Of a stretch of 64,000 nucleotides of DNA, positions 1-6,630 are shown in pieces; position 1 is the stretch's first letter; every line of letters starts with the position of its first letter. Origin of the DNA: a virus. Location of the stretch: positions 1-64,000 of IMG/VR virus record IMGVR_UViG_3300047320_000099, one strand, 5' to 3'. The position numbers were made by a program, and so were the translations under genes. Under the pieces are notes generated by a model. The model was not told the origin of the DNA. It made no database searches and saw only the letters and a program-made list of their open reading frames with translations.

Positions 1-68
1 GTTCGCTACCGGATGATCTGTGTGAGCCCTCGGGATAACCATAGAGAGAATGACAAAAAGCCCGTCCA
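1..68 (+). ncRNA. 3' end of a tRNA-like unit (truncated by window edge)
   Basis: The segment ends AAGCCCG-T-CCA (57-68) and is followed by the spacer ATTTTAACA seen after the next unit too. Its 5' half lies outside the window, so the acceptor pairing cannot be tested. It is called only from its place at the head of the array and its CCA end. Confidence 0.25.
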
Positions 69-77
69 ATTTTAACA

Positions 78-140
78 CTCCCTGGCCCGCAAGGGCCTAG
101 CGAATAGCGAGGTGTCCCGAAATGGACCCTGGGAGAACCA
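78..140 (+). ncRNA. Short tRNA-like unit, 63 nt
   Basis: The ends pair: CTCCCTG (78-84) with CTGGGAG (129-135), 6 of 7 positions, followed by AACCA. A hairpin GCCC-GCAA-GGGC with a GNRA tetraloop (85-96) sits where a D arm would be. A 4-bp stem GTCC/GGAC with loop CGAAAT (114-127) sits where the T arm would be. There is no room for a normal anticodon arm, so this is not a standard tRNA. Confidence 0.35.
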
Positions 141-149
141 ATTTTAACA

Positions 150-305
150 GTGAATGAGGCGGGCGGGTAACCAAGCCCCTGTACGCACGGTTCACGAGAG
201 TCTATCGAGGTAGATTCCCGAGAGCCGCAGGACGGAGAGACTAGAGACATAAGCTCCCTTTAGGCCCTATCCTTGGAGGTGCGAATCCTCCCATCGCTGC
301 CACCA
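150..305 (+). ncRNA. tRNA-like unit with canonical T arm, long
   Basis: A perfect T arm is present: GGAGG (275-279), seven-base loop TGCGAAT, CCTCC (287-291). It is followed by CATCGCTG and CCACCA. The best 5' partner is CAGTGAATG (148-156), which pairs only with a bulge and a wobble. At about 156 nt the unit is twice tRNA length. The stretch GGAGAGACTAGAGAC (235-249) recalls a group I intron core, but no complete core was found. Confidence 0.4.
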
Positions 306-378
306 ATTTCTCGTGCACGAAAGAGAGAGTTCAGGAAGAGGATCACCTGAATGGCGACAATCAAACAAAACCTCCCCA
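306..378 (+). ncRNA. Spacer-bounded RNA segment in the array, no clear tRNA fold
   Basis: The segment lies between two CCA-ATTT spacers. It holds a palindrome TCGTGCACGA (311-320) and a 6-bp hairpin TTCAGG/CCTGAA (331-352). No acceptor or T-arm pairing was found. It is listed only because the spacers place it in the same series. Confidence 0.2.
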
Positions 379-386
379 ATTTCAAT

Positions 387-509
387 GGCTACGCACAGTG
401 CAACCGATGCCGAAACTAGAATAGGCAAAGGCCAAGAGGTCCTGTGGAACAACCAAAAGTGAACTAGTTCGCTTTTGGGGAGATGGTTCGATTCCATCCG
501 TGGCTCCCA
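387..509 (+). ncRNA. tRNA-like unit with canonical T arm and acceptor, 123 nt
   Basis: The acceptor strands GGCTACG (387-393) and CGTGGCT (499-505) pair over all seven positions with two G-T wobbles. They are followed by C and CCA (507-509). The T arm is canonical: GATGG (482-486), loop TTCGATT, CCATC (494-498). A long hairpin, CCAAAAGTGAAC (453-464) with GTTCGCTTTTGG (467-478), resembles an oversized variable arm. No seven-base anticodon loop with a proper stem could be placed. It could be a divergent class II tRNA, an interrupted tRNA or a tRNA mimic. Confidence 0.5.
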
Positions 510-519
510 ATTTAACACT

Positions 520-627
520 TTGCCCGCGCCGAAAGGCCCATATTCGCTGTTGGATAGAGCCGCTATCCCCGGAGTTGGGGAGTGAAGCCAGTTAACAGGC
601 AGCGAGATAGAACTAGCGGGCAATCCA
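520..627 (+). ncRNA. tRNA-like unit with perfect acceptor stem, 108 nt
   Basis: TTGCCCG (520-526) and CGGGCAA (617-623) pair perfectly and are followed by T and CCA (625-627). Inside are a GNRA hairpin GCC-GAAA-GGC (528-537) and a 6-bp hairpin GGATAG/CTATCC (552-568). No ordinary T arm is visible next to the acceptor. Closing stem plus CCA is tRNA-like, while the interior is not. Confidence 0.4.
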
Positions 628-633
628 ATTTAT

Positions 634-768
634 GGCGATGAGGCGGGATGAACCCGCAAACTGTAAGTCCTAGCGATAGGCGTGAGCTTCAGGCTAAAAC
701 TGCCGAGCCGGAATTACGGAGCCGGTTATCAAAAGTCCGAGACGGTAAAAATCCGTCCATCGCCACCC
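634..768 (+). ncRNA. tRNA-like unit with acceptor and T arm
   Basis: GGCGATG (634-640) pairs perfectly with CATCGCC (758-764). The T arm is GACGG (741-745), loop TAAAAAT, CCGTC (753-757). The D position holds GCGGG-ATGAA-CCCGC (643-657), whose loop lacks the usual GG. A GNRA hairpin CCTA-GCGA-TAGG (669-680) follows. CTGTAAG at 661-667 would read as a tyrosine anticodon loop, but its flanks do not form a proper stem. The 3' end is ACCCC, so CCA is not encoded. Confidence 0.45.
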
Positions 769-775
769 CTTTCTT

Positions 776-1030
776 ATGCCAGTCCGAACCCTCTACAGCA
801 CCTATTATGGTCTGACCTCGGATCAGCCCGAATGGGAGGATTGTACGCCGTTCCTTCCGCTGCATGGGATAGAGCCATCAGAAAGAGCTTGGGTGGGCTG
901 TACGGGGCTTCAGCGCGTTTCTAGGCCATATGGGGAAGACTTTGATCCTGACTTCCAGAAATGGAAGACCGCGCAGTTCGAGATATTCAAGGGAGAGAAC
1001 TTCGAGATCGTCTCCCGAAGATACGCCTAG
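776..1030 (+). CDS. Possible small protein (84 aa), doubtful
   Basis: This open frame has a plausible residue mix, including an acidic and aromatic C-terminal half. It has no ribosome site, no leader motif and no recognisable domain. The same DNA holds hairpins, including GGGAGA (991-996) pairing with TCTCCC (1011-1016), so it may be RNA-encoding instead. Confidence 0.22.
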   Translation: MPVRTLYSTYYGLTSDQPEWEDCTPFLPLHGIEPSERAWVGCTGLQRVSRPYGEDFDPDFQKWKTAQFEIFKGENFEIVSRRYA

Positions 1031-1034
1031 ATTT

Positions 1035-1760
1035 ATGGGAAAACATAAGAGTCAAGACATCAAAGAACAGGCCGTGGCGTTCTATCGATAACATGGCAGA
1101 AATGCCGCCTGCTCACAGTTTAATGTCGAAGAGACTACCCTTTATCGCTGGATCAAAAAAGCCGGGGCAACCTCTCACCTTAAAGCTAGGGGTAATAATT
1201 TCCATACCCTTGGATACCTTATTGAATCCGCCAAGGCGCACACAGGAGATGAATGTCTTGAGTGGAAGGGAGCCTTTAAGAAAAATAGCATGGGCTACGG
1301 GGCTATAAGTATAAATAGACGTCAGTATCATGTGCACCGGGTTTGTTACCAATATGTAGTAGGAGATATACCAGAGGGATTGGTCGTTAGACATACCTGC
1401 GATAACCCCAAATGCTACAATCCAAAACACCTACTACTGGGCACTAACCACGATAATAATCAGGATCGGATTGATCGTGACCGATCCGCCAAGGGTGAGC
1501 AAAACGGGAATGCAAAATTCACCGCCAAAGATGCGCTTGAAATCTTTAATTCCCAAGGAAGTTACTCCGCGATAGCTCGAAGATTTGGGACTACGCACCA
1601 AACAGTCCGATTTATCAAACTCGGAGTTCAATGGAATTGCGTTACCGGACTCCCCAAGCGGCCCCAGGTCCTGCCTAAGCCATCTTCTGGACGACCTTCG
1701 TCTTTTTACCACGGATGCCCGCTACCCTCTCCAGAAGGGTTGTCACCTTCTCCGCAATAA
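1035..1760 (+). pseudogene. HTH-HNH homing endonuclease broken by an in-frame stop
   Basis: Reading from ATG 1035 gives an N-terminal helix-turn-helix (KEQAVAFYR, stop, HGRNAACSQFNVEETTLYRW) and then an HNH_3-type domain with RHTCDNPKCYNPKHLLLG near 1395-1440. A second HTH-like segment (SYSAIARRFGTTHQTVRFIK) is at the C-terminus. A TAA at 1089-1091 falls inside the first helix, where one G-to-T change from GAA would explain it. An internal start (ATG 1290) could still give a protein holding the HNH part. The 3' end runs 86 bases into the convergent gene at 1675, so the natural stop may also be lost. Endonucleases of this kind spread by cutting DNA lacking their own insertion. Confidence 0.75.
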
Positions 1761-2004
1761 CCAGAGCCTTCTCGTCGATGATCTGTTCGTCGATCAGGAT
1801 CTTGGGATGGGTCGTGCTGGGATTGCAACGCTTGCGGGTCATGATCCTGGCCACTTGATGTTCAAGGGTTCGATTCAGGCCGTTCTCGATCACATCCAGA
1901 TGGACCGTGGCCACCTCCAGCTCCGCATCGAAGAAGTCCTCGGGCTTGCTGATGACGATCTGGAAGTCCTGGTCTGTCAGCTCTAAATCGATATCGGTAG
2001 CCAT
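1675..2004 (-). CDS. Hypothetical protein, 109 aa
   Basis: This minus-strand gene stands alone between RNA-rich stretches and converges on the broken endonuclease gene. The acidic N-terminal half (LTDQDFQIVISKPEDFFDAE) and basic C-terminus (RGKKTKVVQK) look like a real protein, but no family was recognised. A small DNA- or RNA-associated protein is possible. Confidence 0.6.
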   Translation of the reverse strand: MATDIDLELTDQDFQIVISKPEDFFDAELEVATVHLDVIENGLNRTLEHQVARIMTRKRCNPSTTHPKILIDEQIIDEKALVIAEKVTTLLERVAGIRGKKTKVVQKMA

Positions 2005-2442
2005 TGTTTGGATTTATAGCAGAAATCTTTCGAGAGTGCGAGATTTTCCTTGTGGCTGGAGTCAATCATGTACAGAGTGTGTATATGGATCGGGGTCGCA
2101 AGCCCTAACAGGATACTCGGCGCGGCAGCGCATACCGTAGTGGAAGATCGAGAGAGCGCGTAACCCATCGAAAGCTTAGAGTTGGTGGGCGATCCTACTA
2201 ATTTCAACATCTTAAAGTCAGAACCTATCCTGACGGAGCATGAGGGCGGTTTGGCCACCGTTCAAAGAAGTGTGCCGATCCCTGTAGGTGACCAGTCCGG
2301 GAGAGAAGCGGACAAGCTTTCAATACTTTCAGCATGGGAGACACGAAGAGTAGATACAGTACATCAGCCGGTGCGATGCCGGGCCTTCGGCGGCTGGCGA
2401 GCCGGGAGGACGCAACCCTCTCCCATGCTGATGTTAATTTCC
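2005..2442 (+). other. Structured non-coding stretch
   Basis: No convincing gene was found in 438 bases. GGATCG (2087-2092) pairs with CGATCC (2190-2195) around a 97-base interior, followed by a spacer-like AATTTCAACA. GTCAG/CTGAC (2218-2235) and CGGT/ACCG (around 2250-2266) form small hairpins. A strong terminal element starts at 2329. The stretch resembles a continuation of the 1-770 array beyond the endonuclease and the minus-strand gene. Confidence 0.4.
2329..2431 (+). ncRNA. Stem-closed RNA element, candidate
   Basis: TCAGCATGGGAGA (2329-2341) and TCTCCCATGCTGA (2419-2431) are perfectly complementary over 13 bases. They enclose a GC-rich interior with GCCG/CGGC pairing around 2377-2390. 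A gene start and the dispersed palindrome lie directly downstream, so it could be a leader structure or an independent small RNA. Confidence 0.5.
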
Positions 2443-2457
2443 GTTAATTCAAATAAC
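2443..2457 (+). repeat. Dispersed 15-bp imperfect palindrome
   Basis: Copy GTTAATTCAAATAAC, followed by CAACAGACCTATG, the start of the gene at 2468. Confidence 0.75.
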
Positions 2458-2467
2458 CAACAGACCT

Positions 2468-2560
2468 ATGACCTTTGAATATCATCCAATTATGGGGCAA
2501 CTAGCGGGAGCCGTGATAGCCTTGGTCATTATCCTTATCCACCGCAGATACAGCAAATGA
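2468..2560 (+). CDS. Very small membrane protein, 30 aa
   Basis: The start follows both the dispersed palindrome and the leader CAGACCT. The peptide has one hydrophobic span (LAGAVIALVIILI) with a basic end (HRRYSK), consistent with a single-pass inner-membrane peptide. It overlaps the next gene by ATGA. Function unknown. Confidence 0.6.
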   Translation: MTFEYHPIMGQLAGAVIALVIILIHRRYSK

Positions 2561-2676
2561 TCCTCGCCATACCCCTCATCCTCTTCCTGCTCCAACCGGA
2601 GCCTATGGAATTCCACTACGAGCCCGACCTGCGCTATATGGAGCAGGTGGACGATAACCTTCTGGACACAATCTAA
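2557..2676 (+). CDS. Small membrane or secreted peptide, 39 aa
   Basis: It is coupled to the preceding gene by an ATGA overlap. A hydrophobic N-terminus (ILAIPLILFLLQ) is followed by an acidic tail (EQVDDNLLDTI). This could be a signal-like anchor. No family was recognised. Confidence 0.5.
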   Translation: MILAIPLILFLLQPEPMEFHYEPDLRYMEQVDDNLLDTI

Positions 2677-2680
2677 TCTA

Positions 2681-2968
2681 ATGCCTTGCTACGATAATCG
2701 AGATGATGTTGAGCGTGAGCGGCTCAGAAACCTCTTGGAAGAAGGAGGATTTACTCCTCAAACTTACTATCCGCCTCCATCGCAACCAATGTGGAGCACG
2801 ACAACTAAGACACCTGTAACCATTAAGGTTCCAGAAGGTCAGATCGACCGAACGGCTCTACTATGTTCCGCCTGTCGGGTCTTGGCGAGGATGGGGTACG
2901 ACTTTGAAGAGAATCCGGCCCTTTCCCAATGGTGGGATGCACATCAAAAGGAAGACGCCAAGAAATGA
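2681..2968 (+). CDS. Hypothetical protein, 95 aa
   Basis: The protein is proline- and tyrosine-rich in its first half and has one CSAC pair (LLCSACRVLARMGYDF) in the second. A single CxxC is not enough for a zinc finger. It is joined by ATGA to the RHH protein downstream. Function unknown. Confidence 0.7.
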   Translation: MPCYDNRDDVERERLRNLLEEGGFTPQTYYPPPSQPMWSTTTKTPVTIKVPEGQIDRTALLCSACRVLARMGYDFEENPALSQWWDAHQKEDAKK

Positions 2969-3153
2969 GCAAGAAAGACGAATACCGGCTCCAGTTGAAA
3001 CTCTCTCCCCGAGAGAAAGAGGAACTGGAGGAAGCTAAACTCCTCTCAGGAGCCCGCAGCTACGTCCAGACGGTTACAGAGGCCGTTAGACGCCATGGGA
3101 ATGTCGAGCGCGAGCGTGTCCTAAGAATGCAGGAACTACTGAAAGACAAGTGA
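2965..3153 (+). CDS. Ribbon-helix-helix-like DNA-binding protein, 62 aa
   Basis: The start is the ATGA overlap with the upstream gene. The fold is suggested by a short N-terminal strand (YRLQLKLS) followed by two helices (PREKEELEEAKLLSG and SYVQTVTEAVRRH), the usual plan of small MetJ/Arc repressors. It may regulate this early operon. Only the fold pattern supports the call. Confidence 0.5.
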   Translation: MSKKDEYRLQLKLSPREKEELEEAKLLSGARSYVQTVTEAVRRHGNVERERVLRMQELLKDK

Positions 3154-3410
3154 TGATTTCCCAAGAAACACAGACCAATATAAAATCCATCATGCCCGTC
3201 ATGTTGGAGAAAGCCGAGGAAGGGCGTCAGGCCCGCTTCCATAAATATCTGTTGGAGCATTTGGAGGAGTTCTGGCCGGATTTTGGGAAGGACAGTTACG
3301 TGACGCGCCTGCCTCTACAATTCTTCGACACCACCACAGGTCAACCCCTTTCAGACTGGGATATCCAAGATCGCATAACCTCCGGGCTGCTCTCCATCCT
3401 ACAGAAATGA
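3153..3410 (+). CDS. Hypothetical protein, 85 aa
   Basis: ATG 3153 and GTG 3150 (overlapping the previous stop) are both possible starts. The protein is mainly helical and acidic, with FWPDFGKDSYVTRLPLQFF in the middle. No family was recognised. It is coupled by ATGA to the cassette protein at 3407. Confidence 0.65.
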   Translation: MISQETQTNIKSIMPVMLEKAEEGRQARFHKYLLEHLEEFWPDFGKDSYVTRLPLQFFDTTTGQPLSDWDIQDRITSGLLSILQK

Positions 3411-3601
3411 ATACACCAACTGAATCAGGAATTGACAAACCTAAGCGAATGGGATTAGATTCAGATAATGAATCAGCCAAAAATAAACACGCTGTCGCCC
3501 TCGGATCTCTTGGAGGTTCTCGAAAGTCACCTGCAAAAGCGGCAGCAAGCCGCGAAAACGGGAAAAAAGGCGGTCGGCCAAACAAGGCCAAGGCCACATA
3601 G
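3407..3601 (+). CDS. Conserved small cassette protein, 64 aa (copy 1)
   Basis: The C-terminal 40 residues (KHAVALGSLGGSRKSPAKAA, then SRENGKKGGRP) are nearly identical in pattern to the 63-residue protein at 32623. The basic Gly-Arg-Pro end resembles AT-hook-type minor-groove binders. From 3468 its DNA also encodes the start of the HNH protein in the +1 frame, the same arrangement as the second copy. Conservation is much stronger in this frame, so it is likely the older and functional one. It may help the endonuclease, or be a host gene the endonuclease rides on. Confidence 0.7.
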   Translation: MNTPTESGIDKPKRMGLDSDNESAKNKHAVALGSLGGSRKSPAKAAASRENGKKGGRPNKAKAT

Positions 3602-4013
3602 GCATCCATGCAGCCCAATCCTAAGCCCGGAAGACATGGACCTCCTTATAATGCCCTGGAGGACGTTCGGAACTAATGGATATGCCTGTACCAGGGTATT
3701 TGGAATGGGTATCGGGATGCACAGGTGGGTAGCATTGCGACAATTTGGGGTGATATCGAGCCATAAACTCCACTGCGATCATATAAACCGTAATAAAATG
3801 GATAATCGCAGAGAAAATCTAAGAATCATTACCCCTAGCGAAAACCATTTGAATTCCGATAGGAGCGACAATGGAGTTGGGGTCTACTTTTATAAGGGGA
3901 AGTGGCGGGTACGGACTAAGAGAAATTACTACAAGCGAAAACACCTAGGAACTTTTAACTCCCAAGAAGAGGCGTTATCTAGGTGGGAAAAATATCTAAC
4001 AACTGGAGAGTAA
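3468..4013 (+). CDS. HNH homing endonuclease with AP2-like domain (copy 1), 181 aa
   Basis: The HNH core is LHCDHINRNKMDNRRENLR near residues 100-120. It is followed by an AP2-like DNA-binding segment (GVYFYKGKWRVRTKRN, then KHLGTFNSQEEA). The first 45 residues overlap the 3407 gene in another frame. The true start may be here or at ATG 3637 (MDLLIMPW). LSPEDMDLL just before 3637 matches VSPDDEDLL in copy 2, which favours the longer form. Likely a mobile gene cutting DNA at its insertion site. Confidence 0.85.
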   Translation: MNQPKINTLSPSDLLEVLESHLQKRQQAAKTGKKAVGQTRPRPHRHPCSPILSPEDMDLLIMPWRTFGTNGYACTRVFGMGIGMHRWVALRQFGVISSHKLHCDHINRNKMDNRRENLRIITPSENHLNSDRSDNGVGVYFYKGKWRVRTKRNYYKRKHLGTFNSQEEALSRWEKYLTTGE

Positions 4014-4015
4014 TA

Positions 4016-4276
4016 ATGAAACCATCTGAACAAGGGCCGCGCTGGGTCAAAATGCGAGGCGAATGGATTGTTGGCCTCGTTGCATTATCTAGACTTCGAG
4101 GAGAAGATTTAAGATCCTTGCTGGTATTCCTGCCGGGAAATACATATCCATATCCCGAAGAGGATATTGAAGAATGGGGCCAGAAGATCGAGCGCCCCTC
4201 AGAAGAAGAGGACGCCGAATACCTCCTGAACTACGTAGACCCACTCCGTGACCCTGACAGAATATGGAATGTATGA
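4016..4276 (+). CDS. Hypothetical protein, 86 aa
   Basis: It begins three bases after the endonuclease stop. The C-terminal half is acidic (EEDIEEWGQKIERPSEEEDA). No domain was recognised. It probably belonged to the operon before the endonuclease inserted. Confidence 0.65.
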   Translation: MKPSEQGPRWVKMRGEWIVGLVALSRLRGEDLRSLLVFLPGNTYPYPEEDIEEWGQKIERPSEEEDAEYLLNYVDPLRDPDRIWNV

Positions 4277-4491
4277 CCTCAATAATCTGGGAAAGAACGG
4301 AATGGGAATCCGATGCCATCGACATGGATTCCAATGAATCTGTCGGATACTGCTGGAGGGAAATGGGTCGATGGAGGTCAGAAGTTAAAGGGGCTCAACT
4401 AACTGAGCATTTCACCTCTCTACGAGCCGCCGAGATCGCCGTGGAACTAGCACTGGAACAGGAGGATATTCTGCATGGAGAAGGAATTTAA
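4273..4491 (+). CDS. Hypothetical protein, 72 aa
   Basis: ATG 4273 is chosen because it gives the ATGA overlap usual in this operon; ATG 4264 is an alternative. The protein is tryptophan-rich (CWREMGRWRSEV) with an acidic helical end. Function unknown. Confidence 0.6.
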   Translation: MTSIIWERTEWESDAIDMDSNESVGYCWREMGRWRSEVKGAQLTEHFTSLRAAEIAVELALEQEDILHGEGI

Positions 4492-4690
4492 CAGCATGGA
4501 CACCCCCACGGAGCAGGCTCTCGATTGGGTGAAGGACAAACTGCCCGAAGCCGAGTGGGCCATCCTGATCGTCGGATGCGGCTCTCATTGGGAGCGTGGG
4601 GTATTCGGCATCCAGAACATCCACGAATTCTACGGAGTCCTGGAGGATGTGAAGATGACCGAACAGATCTCCCTCGAAAGGGAAGATTGA
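4475..4690 (+). CDS. Hypothetical protein, 71 aa
   Basis: It overlaps the previous gene by 17 bases; an internal ATG at 4496 (MDTPTEQALDW) would remove the overlap. A central hydrophobic strand (EWAILIVGCGSHWERGVFGI) suggests a small globular fold. Function unknown. Confidence 0.6.
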   Translation: MEKEFNSMDTPTEQALDWVKDKLPEAEWAILIVGCGSHWERGVFGIQNIHEFYGVLEDVKMTEQISLERED

Positions 4691-4725
4691 AACTCATTAA
4701 TGGAAATAACGAAAGGAACAGACCG

Positions 4726-5334
4726 ATGAGATTGGAAGAGATTTTAGGAGAGATAAGGAAGGGCCGCAGATGGCGCTTCAATGAAGGCCCGTGGAAATCC
4801 AGGCCGGATAACGATTGCGCCCGTATGATGGCAATCGCTTGGCAGGATTTGGACTCGAATGCTTTCGAGCTTGAACCCGAGCCGGAAGTGATCGAGGTTC
4901 CACGCGGAGGTAAACACGACTACCCATACAAAGTATCTAAGGATGGATATAGCCCGTCCCCATCAGTGTTGTTGTGGCCTCTATCAGAAATCGACGCTCT
5001 CAAAATTGCTGCCGACAAGGTCCGAGGCATAGCGCCCAACTACCAATCTGCTACCGAATCGAACGGACTTGGTAGCAAGGCCATGAGCGCCGAGGAAGCT
5101 TGGGAGAAGTATGAAAAGAGCGTAAGCGGCGATCCGTATTGGCCATATGAGCCGAAGCGTGAATTCCTAGACGCCTTCACCCTAGGCCAGCAATCCCAGC
5201 CGGTTGTGGAGTATGTGGAGCCTGACTTAGGCCATTATTCCACGTCTGCCAGCCCGACTTATGACAAGGGCTATCTGGCCGGGCATATCACAGGATGGGA
5301 AGCCCGCGAGGCCGCGATGAAAGGAGGCCAATAA
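4726..5334 (+). CDS. Hypothetical protein, 202 aa
   Basis: The start follows AATAACGAAAGGAACAGACC, which contains both a Shine-Dalgarno-like AAAGGA and the leader AACAGACC. Nearly the same string precedes 28587. The C-terminus (YDKGYLAGHITGWEAREAAM) resembles short glycine-tryptophan motifs common in phage accessory proteins. No function is assigned. Confidence 0.75.
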   Translation: MRLEEILGEIRKGRRWRFNEGPWKSRPDNDCARMMAIAWQDLDSNAFELEPEPEVIEVPRGGKHDYPYKVSKDGYSPSPSVLLWPLSEIDALKIAADKVRGIAPNYQSATESNGLGSKAMSAEEAWEKYEKSVSGDPYWPYEPKREFLDAFTLGQQSQPVVEYVEPDLGHYSTSASPTYDKGYLAGHITGWEAREAAMKGGQ

Positions 5335-5337
5335 CCT

Positions 5338-5547
5338 ATGAATTCACAGAACTTAATACTTCACGCCCGATCCATCGCGCTAACAACTCAGTTCAATATT
5401 CGTCTTGAAGGCTTATTGAGCGCGAACAGGGAACGGGAACGAATGGATTTGGCACCCGCTTACACCGAAGTGACCTTCGATGATATGGAGCGTGATTTTT
5501 CCTGCCAGCAAGAAGCCATCTTCGATGCAATGACCAATAACCTATGA
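5338..5547 (+). CDS. Hypothetical protein, 69 aa
   Basis: A helical, acidic protein (TEVTFDDMERDFSCQQEAIF) coupled by ATGA to the gene at 5544. No family was recognised. Confidence 0.65.
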   Translation: MNSQNLILHARSIALTTQFNIRLEGLLSANRERERMDLAPAYTEVTFDDMERDFSCQQEAIFDAMTNNL

Positions 5548-6140
5548 GCACCCAAGACGAAAACAGACTGATAAAAGCCCTAGAATCGGGAACTATCACA
5601 GCCGACTTAATGCCCGATGCTAATATGTATGGGCTTGTCGAGAGAAACGCTTGGTGCAAGGGTGCTTTTGCGGCTTACGAATCCCTCCAAGCCGAGTTGC
5701 AAGCCTCCAAGGCCGACGAGAAGTATGGATGGGATTCATGTCGCGAGGCAACTAGGGCCAACGATGCTGAGTATAAGCTGAGGCTATCTATCCAAAAGGA
5801 TCTAGAATCTACCAAGGCCGAGTTGCAGCAGGCCAGGGAGGCGGAAGCAGGGCTACGAGAGGCCCTTGAAATGCTGTGGGCGTCCCATGATGAACAGATC
5901 GCGGATATGGTTTCTTGGGCGGATGTCCGAGAGACGTGCAAGAAAGCCCTCTCTCCCCAGCCGCCCGCACAGGAAAAACAGTGGGTTGAATTCATCCCCA
6001 CATCCGAAGACCCCGTTCTTTTTGGAGACCAATGGTCCTACGGGGATGCCGTCCTTACGGAATGGCACCCCGTGGGCATTACCCATCCTGACCCGGGCCG
6101 AATCTATAAATTGATCTATCGCCACACCATAAAGCCATGA
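5544..6140 (+). CDS. Coiled-coil protein, 198 aa
   Basis: Residues about 45-115 form a long alanine-, glutamate- and lysine-rich helix likely to be a coiled coil. A separate C-terminal segment (WVEFIPTSEDPVLFGDQWSY) looks beta-rich. It is ATGA-coupled on both sides. Function unknown. Confidence 0.7.
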   Translation: MSTQDENRLIKALESGTITADLMPDANMYGLVERNAWCKGAFAAYESLQAELQASKADEKYGWDSCREATRANDAEYKLRLSIQKDLESTKAELQQAREAEAGLREALEMLWASHDEQIADMVSWADVRETCKKALSPQPPAQEKQWVEFIPTSEDPVLFGDQWSYGDAVLTEWHPVGITHPDPGRIYKLIYRHTIKP

Positions 6141-6388
6141 AACACACCGCCATCACACTGAGCGACGAGGATTGGGGAGAGGTGCTGATTTGCCTCTCAA
6201 CCAAGTCGGGGCCTCGCGTAGCTTCCATCTACAACTCCATTGCCACCCAGCGCAAAGCCCAACGGTTTGGAACAACGCCCGCGCAGGAAGGAAAACTGTT
6301 GCGATGCAATATGCTCACCGGGGAGATTGAGGAAGCCCCAATTCAGCCGCACGACTGCTCCCATGGAGCGCCCGGCTCTCATTACTAA
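6137..6388 (+). CDS. Hypothetical protein, 83 aa
   Basis: ATGA-coupled start. The C-terminal part (KLLRCNMLTGEIEEAPIQPH) resembles the 84-residue protein at 7597 (YCMNLTTGQLEEVDISVP), so the two may share a small fold. Function unknown. Confidence 0.65.
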   Translation: MKHTAITLSDEDWGEVLICLSTKSGPRVASIYNSIATQRKAQRFGTTPAQEGKLLRCNMLTGEIEEAPIQPHDCSHGAPGSHY

Positions 6389-6630
6389 TGAAAAACACCA
6401 CCATCAAAGACGACAAATACGCCCTCCCTGCCCTTCTGGTTGCTTTCGGAGATAGACCTTCCCCGGAAGAGAATGGAGGGCATACAGAGGCTCCTACGGA
6501 CATCCCGGCCCATCTGGCGCGGAAGCTCTGGGAGAATAAGACCATCCAATCGGGGATCTTCACCCCCAACCAATTCCGGCATCTGGTGGAGAATATTATC
6601 AGGTATGAGCTGTATAAACTGGAAAAGTGA
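6388..6630 (+). CDS. Hypothetical protein, 80 aa
   Basis: It starts by a TAATG overlap with the previous stop. A helical C-terminus (FRHLVENIIRYELYKLEK) is visible. Function unknown. Confidence 0.6.
   Translation: MKNTTIKDDKYALPALLVAFGDRPSPEENGGHTEAPTDIPAHLARKLWENKTIQSGIFTPNQFRHLVENIIRYELYKLEK

Larger units (their letters stand above)
66..633 (+). repeat. Spacer repeats between tRNA-like units (CCA-ATTTTAACA type)
   Basis: Related AT-rich spacers follow a CCA at 66-77, 138-149, 303-309, 376-386, 507-517 and 625-633. The longest shared form is CCAATTTTAACA. A looser copy, AATTTCAACA, occurs near 2200-2210. Regular spacing suggests single-stranded linkers at which one long transcript could be cut into units. 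That role is inferred. Confidence 0.5.

Noticed and set aside
150-305. Complete group I intron inside a tRNA
   Set aside because: Only a short R-like string (GGAGAGACTAGAGAC) was found. Matching P3, P7 and S elements and splice-site pairing could not be assembled.
682-924. 80-codon frame overlapping a tRNA-like unit
   Set aside because: It runs through the T arm and acceptor of the 634-768 unit and has no ribosome or leader signal.
1089-1091. In-frame TAA read as a reassigned sense codon
   Set aside because: TAA ends many well-supported genes in the window, and no suppressor tRNA was recognised, so reassignment is implausible.
961-1308. 115-codon plus-strand frame
   Set aside because: It is out of frame with the HTH-HNH coding sequence that explains the same DNA far better.
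2360-2420. Cobalamin riboswitch
   Set aside because: AGCCGGTGCGATGCCGG and CCGGGAGGACGC resemble parts of it, but the conserved CACUG box and overall order are missing, and the downstream genes are tiny membrane peptides.
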